64,000 bases of DNA from Xiphias gladius (lineage: Eukaryota > Chordata > Actinopteri > Istiophoriformes > Xiphiidae): contig NC_053404.1 of NCBI RefSeq assembly GCF_016859285.1, positions 17,715,605 through 17,779,604 of the forward strand, given 5' to 3'. Every line of letters begins with the position of its first letter. Position 1 is the first letter of the stretch. Of this stretch, positions 34,372 to 45,531 are shown one piece after another. The notes below the pieces were generated by a model. That model searched no databases. It saw only the letters and a list, made by a program, of their open reading frames with translations, and was not told the DNA's origin. The position numbers were made by a program, and so were the translations under genes.

Positions 34372-35135
34372 ATTCAAAAAATAATATGAACACAGGTTTT
34401 CTATACCAGAGAATGAATGACTGGCCATGCATTGCGTCCCCTGCACTGGGTGCCGTTTACTGGAGGAGGATCGGTGGCGTATTTTCCCCTTCCCCTTCTT
34501 CCCTGAAACGACTCTGAGTCAACACACCAGCAGATTGTGTAACTCGATAATCCTGCGCGATGTGTGATTTTCCCATAACACGCGGCCCATAAATATGTTG
34601 TTTTGTTTTTTTTGAAATATATTTTCTCTTTTGGGCAGTTTCATCTCGGCACTACCCCCTTGAGGCGTTTTCCGGATTTCGAGGCGCGTGTGTGCGCAGT
34701 TTACCCACGCAGGAAGTGAACCGACGCTCAGCTCACAGGTTCACACACAAACTGCAGGTTGCGCACTGTAAAAAAAAAAAAAAAAAAAAAGACTGACACG
34801 AGTCCAAAAGTAGACTATGGTTCTTTTTCATTTAAAAATAAAAAGGTATTTCTTGTTACATGTATATTTGTATTCGTGAATTATTATGAATATTTATCCA
34901 TCAAGGCGAGTTTCCCTTTAAAACAATGAAATAAAGAAAATTATAAAACGGAAAAATGACAAACGTCCTTATCACCGACTTTTTTTTCCTCTTTTTTTTT
35001 TTTGCCACTGTAAGAGACGAATTTTTCTCTTAGTCATCGATTCATAACCATAAACACATCACCCATTACCGCTCGGGCTGTTGATCAACCGGTTGTACTT
35101 TCCTGCGCACCGGCGCGGCCCCCGGCTGAGGGAAT
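33880..35135. other. Intergenic DNA, no gene recognised
   Basis: AT-rich unique sequence. Homopolymer runs lie at about 34143-34161 and 34770-34790, and a (CT)n(GT)n microsatellite at 34294-34367. No exons were recognised. Confidence 0.4.
34294..34367. repeat. (CT)n(GT)n compound microsatellite
   Basis: A short CT run changes into about 60 bp of GT. Confidence 0.95.
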
Positions 35136-35139
35136 CCCG

Positions 35140-35291
35140 GCCACTGATTGGGCAGGGCCGGGCTTACCACGTCACACGGGATCCTCGGTATAACCGAGGC
35201 GCAGCGCGAGCCGCCGCTTCAAAAATACACAGGCTTTCGTCGAGGGGGGGGGGAGGGGAGTATATACAAATCAACTGAAAATTACACTATG
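35140..35291 (+). promoter_or_regulatory. Possible promoter and leader exon of the TNIP-family gene
   Basis: A GC-rich patch contains an inverted CCAAT box (gattgg, about 35146-35151), a GC-rich run, and a CRE-like ACGTCAC (about 35169-35175). A possible ATG at 35289-35291 is followed directly by a gtgagt donor. If this ATG-only exon is joined to the acceptor at 36792-36793, the frame continues as M-PTVRNGCDMDTASP into the next exon, in phase. The match of phase is suggestive but could be chance. An untranslated leader is equally possible. Confidence 0.35.
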
Positions 35292-35809
35292 GTGAGTTTG
35301 TTTTATGTTTTTTTTCTCATTTCACTTAGACCTGTGCATGATTTCAAGTGTGTTATTTGTAGAATGTGTCTCTCTCAAACTACCGGGGAGGGGGGAGGGG
35401 GGGGGGTTCTTAGGTGCAGTGTGGACCGTCCAATACCTCATCAGCAAACATTATAATAAGGTGGTTCGTCTCTTTTCATTGGGAAATTATCCGGTGCGGA
35501 GATATCTGAGAGCCCCACGTGCAGCCTGGGTTTGGAGGGGGGAGAAAAAAAAAAAAAAAAAAAAAAAAAGTCACACGGCCCCGATCCTCTGTGGATCCGG
35601 ATCCCCCGCGGTTCTGCGCCAGCTGCCGCCGTTGCGCCGTCGCGGCGCACACGCCGAGCTCTGCGCGTTGTTCAGCGCGGCGTCATCTCCAAAACGTAGC
35701 CCGCCGGGCGAGACCGGCGGTGGGACGAGCAGCCGAGGCGGTTGCCCGCGGTCAAAAGTGCCAACGCTGCGCCGCGAGAAAGAGAGAGAGGAAGAAAAGA
35801 GAAGTCCCG

Positions 35810-36085
35810 CATTCGTAGTTTTAAGTGCAAGAAGCAGAAGTGCAAAAACTACCAGCAGCAAAAGTAAAGTGTCCGAAGTAAAAGTACTCGTCAGGTGGCA
35901 GAATGGCCCCTGTGTAGTCGAGGCGGATGAGTGAAAAGCTCAATGACTGCCCCTGAATTGTTGGGGAGTCGAAGTATCGAGGGACGCAGACTTGGAAATA
36001 CTCACGGAAAGTAGCCCACAGGTACCCCCAGATTCGTACTTAAGTACTGTAATTGAGTAAATGTACTTAGTTACTGCCCAACTCT
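35810..36085 (+). repeat. Interspersed repeat, family R3
   Basis: 'gtccgaagtaaaagtactcg', 'cgtacttaagtactgtaatt' and 'gagtaaatgtacttagttac' match the R3 element seen at 21800-22030 and 22262-22500. Confidence 0.6.
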
Positions 36086-36173
36086 GGGATCAGACGTGGA
36101 TTATTTCCATTAATCGGTTAATCTGGCGGTTTTTTGTTTTTTTTAACCGATGCATTTATTTCACATTTATAAA

Positions 36174-36175
<2 letters not shown>

Positions 36176-36228
<53 letters not shown>
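36176..36228. repeat. (TA)n microsatellite
   Basis: About 50 bp of pure TA. Confidence 0.95.
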
Positions 36229-36233
<5 letters not shown>

Positions 36234-36817
36234 AACATTTAATGAATGGTTTCGAACTCACTCCCATGTAGTTGTAAGCAGCGATACGGTCACTTCAATG
36301 GTTTATTGAATGTACAGTGTTTTCTTATAAAAGACGTGTTTTATATTATTACAGCTGTGTTACAGCTGTGTTCTCTTTCATTATCTGTTTATACAACAGC
36401 CGCCAGCTGTGGTCGGAGGTACAGTAGTTGACGCTTATATCTGCTTACAGCTACATTATAATGTGTTATGAACCGTTTCTTAAATGTTTATATACTGTTT
36501 ATAAATGCTAAATAGGGGAACGTCGGATAAAAGGGTTGCGGTTTAAAGAATGAAAGCTCAAAAAAAATAATAATAATAATGGAAAATTGTACATTACAAG
36601 GTTCTAAGAGGTGAATATGATATATTTAAAAAAAAAAATTTCGCTCCCTGCAAATGTTAAATTCACAGTGATAGAAAAGAGAAGGAAAAAAAAAGAATAA
36701 AATTATTGTTAAAAAATAACTGTTTTTGAAAAAAGGACCTGCCAGTATATATTTCAGCACTTATCCTAAAGGACAGCTTTGGCCTGTTTTCAGCCGACTG
36801 TCAGAAACGGCTGTGAC

Positions 36818-38324
36818 ATGGACACCGCGAGTCCGATGCCTCTGAGCGCCTGTCGCCTCCCTCCGGGCTTTCCGCAGCCGCCGCGTGGCGACGCCGCGCA
36901 CGGATCCCGGGCCGGCGGGCCCGCTGCCGCGGACAACAAGCCAACTCGCAGGCTGTATCCCTCACTGCCACATGTGGACAGGTGAGGCCCGTCACCGTCA
37001 TTGCTGTCGGGCATTTACCTGTTACTTGGTCTTATTGATAAAAAGGCCAAATTATTGCAAGATTTTTAATTTTATATATATATATATTTTAAAAGACGCA
37101 TATCATGTGCTTCCAGCTACGACATCCGTGTCGTGCCGGACGGCTCCACTGTGCGAGGAAAGCCTCGCACAGCTGCGGACCTCAGTCCCGAGAGGCTGCC
37201 TGGAGACACGCAGGTAAAGTCAATGGACGCAACGTCGGAATATACGTCTGTGTGTGTGTGTGTGGGGGGGTGTTCCTTTGTGTTCCTGGAAAAAAAAAAA
37301 GCCCCGAGCAAAAAAGTTTCCAGAAAATGTAAAAGGAAGTCGGCGCGCACACGGCCGCCCGGCTGCCGGTGGATGTGGCGTGTGCCGAGGGTTAAAATTA
37401 AAATACCCCCCCCCCCCTTTGCTCTCCTCAGTCGGAGGCGCCCGCAGCCGTCGGCGACGTCAGAATGAGAGCGCAGATCCTCGCCCTGGAGGAGCAAAGG
37501 GAGGAAGTGAGTGCACCACAGAACTGAGATTTCATGTTCGTCCCCGGGGACGCGTGCCTGCACGTTTGGTCCTAACGAGATTTCGTGTTCTCTCCGTCTC
37601 ACTCAGCTGATTGCCATCAACGAGACGTGGGCGAAAGAGTACCGAGCCATGGCGCACTACTACAGAGAGCAGGTGAGAACCTCGTCGGTTTGCTGTTTTA
37701 TTATTATTATTATTTTATGCCACTGCGTCACGCGGGCGCCTCTTTCTTCACCCCCAGGTCCGGGGTTTAAAAGCGCTGCTGCAGCGGGAGCACGGCGGCC
37801 CCGGGGAGGGGGCGTGCGAGCAGGGAGGAAAGCCCACGGCCCAGTGTACAAAACTCAGATTCAAGGCAGCCAAAGACGTGGCCGGCGAACGCGTGAGTGC
37901 ACCGGACACATTTTAAAAGGATTTTTTTTTTTTGATTTGATTTGATGAAACCTGTGTATAATAATTCGACCCCCCCTCCTCCTTCCACAGACCCGCGATG
38001 CTGAGGCGAGCTCTGAGTTGCTCGGAGCAGAAAAGGAGGCCCGGGAGCTGCGGGCGCAGAACAGCGCTCTGGCCCAGAGAGGGCGGCATCAGCGTGAGGA
38101 GATCAGACGCCTGAACAAGGTGAGGGCGCGGACACGGCCGCCACCCACTTCTGAGTGTTGGGGGCTCTTCTTTTGTGTGTTTCTACAGTGGCTTCTTGTT
38201 TTGTTTTACAGGCCCTGGAGGAGGCGCTTCTGACCTCTCGACCTCTTGGGCCGAGCAGGGAAACGCTACAGGATCTGTGGAAACATCAGGTCGGCTTTGC
38301 TCCTCACCATCTATAGATACACTG

Positions 38325-38360
<36 letters not shown>

Positions 38361-38913
38361 AAAACATTGGTCGCTGCGTGTGCTTTTTCAAAGGATTAGT
38401 TCCACATTTTGGGGAAAGGCGTGCGGAGAATTCGATGGGAAGGTCGATACCACTCCCGTGTCCGTAGCCGTAGTTTCATATTCAATCACACAGATGTAAG
38501 AATGGCATCAATCCTCTCGAGGCGCTCCCCGCCAAGGCCCATTTGATGTCCTTATATCACGGTTTGTTTTTTTCCCCTTCTCGTCCGTTTTCCAGGCAGA
38601 GGTCTACAAGGACGACTTTTTGACCGAGCGGAAGGACAGGGAGACGCTCAAACAGAAGTATTTGGAGCTGGAGAATCAGTTTAGAAGAGTCCGCAGGGAG
38701 CTGCACGTCCTCAAATCCAAGGTACGGCCCCCCCCGTTTGGGAGTTTAGGTGCTTGTATCCCGCCGCCGTATGTTTGCTGCTACAGGTGCGGGACGTTAA
38801 CACGGGTGGCTCTGTTTTTACAGCTGCCGCGGACCCGTCCACCTCAACCCGTGCCTGAATGCGGCTGCGCAAGTCGAGGGCACCTGTCCAAAGTGGGAGG
38901 TCCGACCGGTTAA
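36818..38913 (+). CDS. TNFAIP3-interacting protein (ABIN/TNIP) family adaptor, coiled-coil
   Basis: Family members bind A20 and linear/K63 ubiquitin and dampen NF-kB signalling in the cytoplasm. Exons: 36794-36981 (ATG at 36818), 37117-37213, 37432-37506, 37607-37672, 37758-37892, 37991-38119, 38212-38289, 38596-38721 and 38824-38913. From ATG 36818 this gives 319 aa; 328 aa if the leader ATG at 35289 is used. The phases close. Near residues 110-140 lies an AHD1-like segment (EELIAINETWAKEYRAM). Then come charged coiled coil, RRLNKALEEAL, and a UBAN/AHD2-like motif near residues 245-285 (AEVYKDDFLTERKDRETL, matching the family EDF..ER.DRE pattern). Length and these motifs suggest TNIP3, while YKDDF also fits TNIP2, so the paralogue is unresolved. 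It ends after ECGC without a recognisable zinc finger. Exons are GC-rich and introns short compared with its neighbours. Confidence 0.82.
38328..38356. repeat. (CA)n microsatellite in TNIP-family gene intron
   Basis: About 28 bp of CA/TA dinucleotides. Confidence 0.9.
38388..38510 (+). repeat. Interspersed repeat, family R4, in TNIP-family gene intron
   Basis: 'aaaggattagttccacattt' followed by 'gaaggtcgataccactcccg' matches a percomorph repeat I remember as beginning AAAGGAATAGTTCGACATTT and continuing GATACCACTCTCATGTCTG. A reverse copy lies at about 55315-55475. Confidence 0.6.
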
Positions 38914-39780
38914 CCGGCGCCGCACGGCGTTGAGAGAGGCGGCACGCCCTCGATAACAAACCGCGAAAACCCAGTGGACTCCTCGCGCGTTTTTTGAGAT
39001 GACAATTCGCTGCGCTGCGTGGGAGCCTCTCCCGGAGCGTGATGGCCGCATCGGAGTTCATCATTCCCAGGGACTCTGCGAGATCATCATCGGGCAGGGC
39101 GACGCCCCCTTCCCCAGCTCCGTCTCAGTCCACGACCGAGGTCCAGCTTCGGGGGGGGTTTTTGGTCGCAATCGTAACGCAAGACGAAGAGAAGCGGCAA
39201 AAAAAAGGGGGTGGCGTAGAAATACTCCGCCCAGTGCGTGCGGTGCTCCTCCACAGGTCCTGAGGTGGATTATCAGTTACCGCACAACCCCAACACTATT
39301 GACACGAGGGATGCCCCTGTTCTCATCACCTGTTATCTGCAGTATTAAAAAAGAAAGAAAGAGAGAGAGCAAAGCAAGTGGTCTGGCCTCGTCTTCGCAA
39401 AAGGCGAATGCTGAAAAACCCCACGGAGCCACACGGGCACAGCTGCGCCTGCGAGGAGGAGGAAACGACTGAAAGTCGCGCGACGACGGAGAGCCGCTCC
39501 GCGTCTCCCCGCCGTCTTCGAAAAGGGGGCGTTCACCTCGCCGGTGTGCGGCCACTTTCGGGGGACCCGAGGCCCGAAGATCGAGGCAGCCCGGGGGAGA
39601 GAAAGTGTACGGGGAGATGTTGTAAACTGGTGAGCGTTTGAAGGGATTCGTTGGGACATGTCCCCCCCGTTTCTTGTTTATTTATCACGCATATAAACCA
39701 CTGAATGAAAAGCGTGTCGAGTCTTCTGTACAGTTGAGTAAATACAGAGTAAACAGGGAAATGGCAGGGCAGGAGTGGGG

Positions 39781-39783
<3 letters not shown>

Positions 39784-39827
<44 letters not shown>
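39784..39827. repeat. (CA)n microsatellite
   Basis: About 44 bp of pure CA. Confidence 0.95.
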
Positions 39828-39831
<4 letters not shown>

Positions 39832-40235
39832 CATGTCTGTCAGTGAAACCACATCCTCCCCCTTCACACCTTGATCCCAACCTGGATGTCCCACAAGCTA
39901 ATCACAAGTAGCTACAGTATGTTAACTGCTAGGAAACAGCAAATTATTAGACATTTAGGGCACAAAAAAAAACAGTCTGCTGTAAGTTTATTCAGTTTTC
40001 AGTTTATTTAAAAACAAAAAATAGGCCACGATGACTGTTGATACGAGCATTACATGTTCAAATTGATGTACTGCCGCTGCCGGTCTGTGAGGGTTGGTGC
40101 TAGTGCGGTGGAGGGTCACGCCTGTTAGCGTAGGAGCTCCCCGGACTTCCTTGCCCTTCAAAGCGGCCTTCGAGGAGCACACCGGCGGTCGACGGCGCCC
40201 CCCGATGCCCCCCGGCCCAGCGAGGCGATTTTAAC

Positions 40236-40250
40236 GCGCCCCCTAGTGGC
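40236..40250 (-). promoter_or_regulatory. CTCF-like motif
   Basis: The minus strand reads GCCACTAGGGGGCGC, an essentially perfect core CTCF match by memory of the consensus. Confidence 0.5.
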
Positions 40251-40880
40251 AGCGAGAGCCGCCCGACCCCGAAAGGGCAGAAATCTGTGCTCCACACAAA
40301 GTGAAACCGTGACTGGGGAAGGAAGGCAGCACCACGTCACCACCGGCCACGGGGAAGATAAACGCCAGTGGGTAGTAAAAGCACGAGGGAGACACGCGAC
40401 ACGGGCGTTCTGGGCCTTTTTGACGGCCCCCCCCCTCAGAGAGAGGGAAAGTGGGGATACGACCGGCGAGGAAACGGATCCTGGTCAGTGTCAGTGTCGT
40501 CGGCACTCGCGGACACCCGGCGCCATAGCCGGTGCGCCGCTGTGTGTACCAGAGCCTGGGAGACAGCGCCTACCCGGAAACCCGTAGACGTCTCCATTCA
40601 ACGCCCCGACTTCGATAACCCGGTGGGCTCGGTACCTGTGACCTACGTTCCCCCCTCCTCCACACTCACCGACACGGAGACAGCGAGTGTCCCACGACGG
40701 CGCCAAGAGTTTTGGAGAACTCCTGCCGAGGGGGGGCCGCCGTGCCGCCACGAGCCCGGCCGAAGGCTGGCCGACTGATCCGGGGAGCCCCAGTCGGAGC
40801 CCCAGTCAGCAGGCGCGCCGCCATCGCCGGCGGACAGTCGGTCGCATGGCTGAGCGATGGCAAGACGTCTCGGACCTCCG

Positions 40881-40894
40881 GCGCCCTCTGCTGG
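40881..40894 (-). promoter_or_regulatory. CTCF-like motif
   Basis: The minus strand reads CCAGCAGAGGGCGC, a strong core CTCF match, in the same orientation as the motif about 640 bp to the left. Confidence 0.5.
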
Positions 40895-40950
40895 CGGCCA
40901 CCGGGGAGCGCAACAACTGACTTTTTACATTTCTCTGCTTCACGTTTCCC

Positions 40951-41039
40951 TTTTTTATATTTAGTTTTATTTTTTATTTTTTTTTCATTCATGGGGACTG
41001 AATTAAAAAAAATGAAAAAATAAAACTAAATATAAAAAA
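40951..41039. repeat. Long AT-rich inverted repeat (hairpin)
   Basis: A left arm of about 34 nt (40951-40985, containing 'tatatttagttttatttttt') is matched almost perfectly in reverse complement by 41004-41039 ('aaaaaataaaactaaatata'). The spacer is about 18 nt. It is followed by (TA)n. There is no coding content. Confidence 0.85.
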
Positions 41040-41072
41040 TAAAATAAATATATTAAATTAAAATAAAATAAA

Positions 41073-41076
<4 letters not shown>

Positions 41077-41128
<52 letters not shown>
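41077..41128. repeat. (TA)n microsatellite
   Basis: About 50 bp of TA immediately after the AT-rich hairpin. Confidence 0.95.
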
Positions 41129-41129
<1 letters not shown>

Positions 41130-41133
<4 letters not shown>

Positions 41134-43500
41134 CCTGAACTACCGAACAAACAACCAGTCATATAACCCTCTGGAGTCCTGGTTCGTTTTGGTTAACTTT
41201 TGTCCCATTCATTAATTCATCTATTGTCTTTTATTGAGCTCTTTTTAAACTGTCCTTACCTGCCACATGGTCTGTACCCATTATTAGTATTATTTTTTTC
41301 CCCCAGCACAAACTCAGCTGTACTGTACCCCTGACTCACCATTTTATCAATTACACAGAACATAAAGCTACCGTGAACCCTACATACAAGGACAGAATGT
41401 TGATAACCTGTCAGAATATCATTGTATAGCACAGTTAAAGGTTGTAAAAAAATATATTTTTTGACTATTTATACACAACAGCAGGAAAAATGTAGAAATA
41501 AAACCGTGATTATGTCTATTTACATGTTAAGTGATTTTATCCCAACTCGTTTTTGTGCTTTTTTTTCATTGAAAGCGTATCCGTGCCATTATCAGTCACT
41601 GCGGATATTAATAATTCCCAGTTTTAAAAATGAAAAACGGCAAAAAAAAATGTGATGCTGCGTGAAAACCCGCATCAGAACTTCGAACTGCTTTCTGCAG
41701 CTTGATTCTATATGTGATATGATATATAAATAAAGGGAAGTCACTGTAAATAAAACAGTGTATTCAAGGATTCCCAAGGGTTGATCAAAACTAGTTTCCG
41801 TATCCAGGAAAGGCTTATTGTTCCTGCTTCCCATTTATTAGTTAAAGGTGCAGGCGTCACATCCTTGCAGTTGGTCAGAACTACCATATTTTTCCACCCT
41901 CGAGTGTTTTCCTGAGTCATCGTGCATGTGCGTGCACGTGTACCGGCCGGTGGTGTGTCCTCCAGAGACAGGACCAGTGGGCCCGTGCCCATTAAGGTAA
42001 AGGCAGTCCTACGAACCCGGGGGGGGGAGTCTCCCGGACCGCCGTTTCAGAGGAGACACACGGAGTGGTTCAAGCAAGAGTCTACAGCCACGCAGGCGGC
42101 TTAGGGTACACTAGTGGTTCTTCGAGCTACGTGCGGACATGCCGATGTTTTGCAGGCGCAGTGTTTACCAGGCTCACCATCTCAGGTTCGTGTGCGACAG
42201 CCGAGGCCCGGGAATGTTGTTAGTTAGAGGCCGAGAGAAACCGTAACCTCTGGGTTCTGTTCCCGAGGTAGGAAAAGCTCGCTCAGTCCCATTGACGTTT
42301 GTGATGAAGTAAATAGTCAAAAGTCCAGGCTTGGAAAAGAGCCTTTCTCGACAGGAAGCATCGTCAGTAGGCGACTTCTGAATATATTTGAAATACTATC
42401 AAATAATTTGGTCAGGCATAGGTTTTCAATGGTAAATCAACTTTCTTTATGGGAATTCCAAGAGCTTAAGAGGTCATCACTGCATGTATGCATGCAGCAG
42501 CACCGGAGATGGGACTATTGCATGTGCCAGGCTTGTGATGAAACATGTGGGGGAGCCATTTTTTTAAATCTTTGATTTATTTATTTATTTTGGTGTCAGT
42601 CCTATCGACGCGTTTCGACACTTAAAACAAGACTTTGTATCGTACTATCAGTACTTTGGGGGTCAGTCGGACTTGAGCCGTGCATCCTTTGTCAGACCAA
42701 TTGCCGGAACAAGTTCGGTCCGTTTTCAAGTGTAATCCACCACCTGGGCCCCACTTGGGGTGCGGCAAACCGCAAGGGGCCCCGGCGGTGGGCGAGGATG
42801 CCGAGATACTCTTCCACCCGCCGCCGCGGACCCCTTCGCTGTCCTGTAACGTCCTCGCGCAATGCCGGCTTTTACAGTCGCTGCGGGTCCAGAGCTCTCC
42901 GAAACACAGGAGCGCCGAATGTTTTCGCAGCTGCATGTCTGCTCCAACGCCACTTACAAAATCTAGATGTATCTCTTAGCAGTTCAGATCCGTTTGGAGA
43001 TATTCTCGCTTTGCCTTGTGCTGTGATTATGTCACATAACCTGCCTGCTCGAGCCCGGGAACACAGCAGGAGCCCGTGAATCAAGAACAGGTGCGGGAGT
43101 AGGTTTTCCCACGGCTGCTCGCTGCTGGCAGGGGACTTGAGAAGGGATCCTCTAGTTAACACAGAACCCGAGTCACATTCACCAGTAGCCATATTTTTAC
43201 ACAGAAACGGGAAATACAACTGCGGCAGTAATGACTCATTAACAATCTTAAACCTCTTTCTCCCACCTCCAGGTTGACCTAAGCCAATAGCATGAAAGCA
43301 GGAAGCACCTTTTTCCTCTTTGCAAACGTTGGCCTTTGCACCCGCCTACTTGAGCCCTTAAAGGGGAACACAACCTTTTACAAATCCATATATGGTACTC
43401 TGAGACATTTTCAAGTTACATTGCATTTGCTGGCTTAAATCCTTTCAGGCGGAAATGAGGGGTTGAGAAAACACTCACTCGGGTGGAGGCGGATTTTAGA
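41130..43500. other. Intergenic DNA between the TNIP-family gene and fbxl7; no gene recognised
   Basis: The left half is AT-rich. GC-richer unique sequence follows at about 41920-42340 and 42700-43100. Open frames overlap on both strands without recognisable domains. Confidence 0.4.
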
Positions 43501-43505
43501 AGAAT

Positions 43506-44220
43506 TTTATTGGCACAGTTATAGCAGCAATGTGTTCTTGTTTATTCTCAACAATGGTCCCAAAACAGTTTGTTTCTATCTGGCATTGGCTAACAGAAAC
43601 CTTTAATTGACAGAAATATTATTGACTAAATCTGATATACGACACTTTGAGCTCAGTTTGAAGTGATTGTCAGTACAATTGCATAAAGTGCATATGCACA
43701 CAACATAAAGAAAGTGAAACCGAGTATATTTTAAGACACCAGATCTGCTTTGTTGCTGCTTTGTAGCTACATTCTTAGTGGTTTAGTCTGAAGATACTTG
43801 CTGTTTATAAATAGATGCAGTAATGTAGGATTATGATTATGACTCAGGGCCTTAAGGTGATGAACTTTAAAATAAAATATATTACAATGCTCCTAAATGG
43901 TAACACAGCTGTACCCGGTGCTCAGTGTTGTAAGATGTTGTTACAATGCAAATTGTGATGTTGGAAAGAAAACGTAATACGATGAAATACCGCACTTCTC
44001 TGCCTTTTTACAGATAAATATGTTAAATACATTCTATTGAAGTATTTTCAAAGGACAGCATTAACAGCCACTAAGCGGATTTAAAAGACAAATTCTGGCC
44101 AGTATTGCACACCAGTTTTCAACCAGTTCTGACACATCGGCCGCTGAACTCTGCCAACACCATAGCAGGAATATTAGAACATCCACTTGTCAAGGGACCA
44201 GTCCAAGAACTCCCCAGGCT
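43506..44220 (-). other. fbxl7 3' UTR with candidate poly(A) signal
   Basis: After the fbxl7 stop (44223-44221) the minus strand runs about 710 nt without any other gene to an AATAAA (tttatt at 43506-43511). This is a plausible but unproven 3' end. Further AT-rich sites occur nearer the stop. Confidence 0.4.
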
Positions 44221-45500
44221 TCAGTAGAAAGCGGGGTTCGTGTGCTCGATGACGCAGCGCCGGCAGTGGCGTCTGACGAACCGCAGAGCCTCTGGCGACA
44301 CCTCGCAGTCCTGCACGTTGAGAAGCTGCAGCTCGCAGCAGTTGGCCGCCAGGGCTTTGAGTCCTCTGCCTGTCACGCTCTCGCAGGCTCTGAGGCTCAC
44401 TCGCCTCAGGCCCTGGCAGTACATAGCCAGCTGCTCCAGCCCGCTGTCCGACACCAGCGGGCATTTACCCACATCCAGAGACTTGAGTTTGGGGCAGCTC
44501 CTGGCCAAGTGGCCCAGGCCGTGGTCTGTCAGCCCCTCGCAACCCCTTGCGTTCAAGTAGCGCAGTCTCGGGCAGTAGCGAGCCACGTAGCGCATGCCCA
44601 CATCTGTAATGCGGGTGCAGTGGGCTACACTCAGGTAGCGCAGGCAGCCCTCCAGCCGGGCGACCTCGCGCAGGCCGAAATCCCCTACCAAGCGGCAGTC
44701 ACTGAGACTAAGCTCCTTTATTGAAGGGCAGTGGAGAGCCAGGTGGCGCAAGGCTTCGTCCGTCAGTCTGGTGCAGCGGCGCAAGTACAGGTGCGTCAGG
44801 CGCGGGCAGTGCGAGGCGATAGTTCGCAAGCCCTCATCCTCGAGGGAAAAGCAGTCGGTCATGTCTAGGTAGTGAATAGAAATCTGCTGGCCATGCAGAG
44901 GGGACAGCTGGAGCGAGGCCTCCGGGGTAAGGCTGATACACGTCACCTTGGAGCAGCCTGGAGGAGGAGGAGGAGGAAGGAGAGATTTCAGCTAAAATTA
45001 TTTCTAAATTTGGTTCTATTTAAAGGATTTGCAGATTCTCAAGTCCTAAGTCAAGTTTTTCAAGGCTTAAAACAGCAGTCAGGTGCCCGTATGAACACTG
45101 ACTCCCTGGACAAAATCCATGGACCTTGTTCTCCAGACGTTTAGCTGACGCGAGGTTGAGGCTTTAGCAGTATTTTCCAAAGTAACAGTCGTTTCAGTAC
45201 AGTGTTTCAGCAAGTAAACACTGCCTGGGGGAAACACAGCTAATGACAGAGTGGAGTTCTCATTAAAAAAAGACTGTAACCCACTTGATTTGTCTAATTC
45301 AGACTGCTAAAGCCTGATGTTAGCTTCAGATTAACTTTAGGGAACGCTTTTTACTGCACATGGACTTCAGCTGAGCTTTGGAGAACGAGGACTGTGGGAT
45401 TTGTCCCCCCTTACTCTCAACAGAAACACGTTAAGAAGGCTAGTGATGAGCAGCCACTAGAGGGCGACAGTGTGAGACACCCCCACACACACACACACAG

Positions 45501-45531
<31 letters not shown>

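Larger units (their letters stand above)
35292..36780. other. Region between the possible TNIP leader exon and first clear coding exon
   Basis: It contains a G-rich run (about 35385-35407), poly-A (about 35545-35569), a CpG-rich patch at 35570-35780 with no recognisable gene, an R3 repeat and a TA microsatellite. The 209-codon open frame at 35305-35934 is a composition effect across poly-A and CpG-rich DNA. Confidence 0.4.
38914..40950. other. CpG-rich region downstream of the TNIP-family gene; no gene recognised
   Basis: It includes the TNIP-family 3' UTR (a weak ATTAAA at 39344-39349 is the only nearby signal). Long CpG-rich stretches follow at about 39000-39620 and 40080-40920. Many overlapping open frames occur on both strands, as expected from GC-rich DNA lacking stops, but none contains a recognisable domain or is supported by splice links. 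Two CTCF-like motifs lie inside. Confidence 0.45.

Noticed and set aside
35305-35934. 209-codon open frame, the second longest in the window
   Set aside because: It spans a G-run, a long poly-A (lysine run) and a CpG-rich patch, has no domain, and overlaps an interspersed repeat. A low stop-codon density by composition explains it.
37117-37602. 161-codon minus-strand open frame
   Set aside because: It is antisense to well-supported exons of the TNIP-family gene in GC-rich DNA; a shadow frame.
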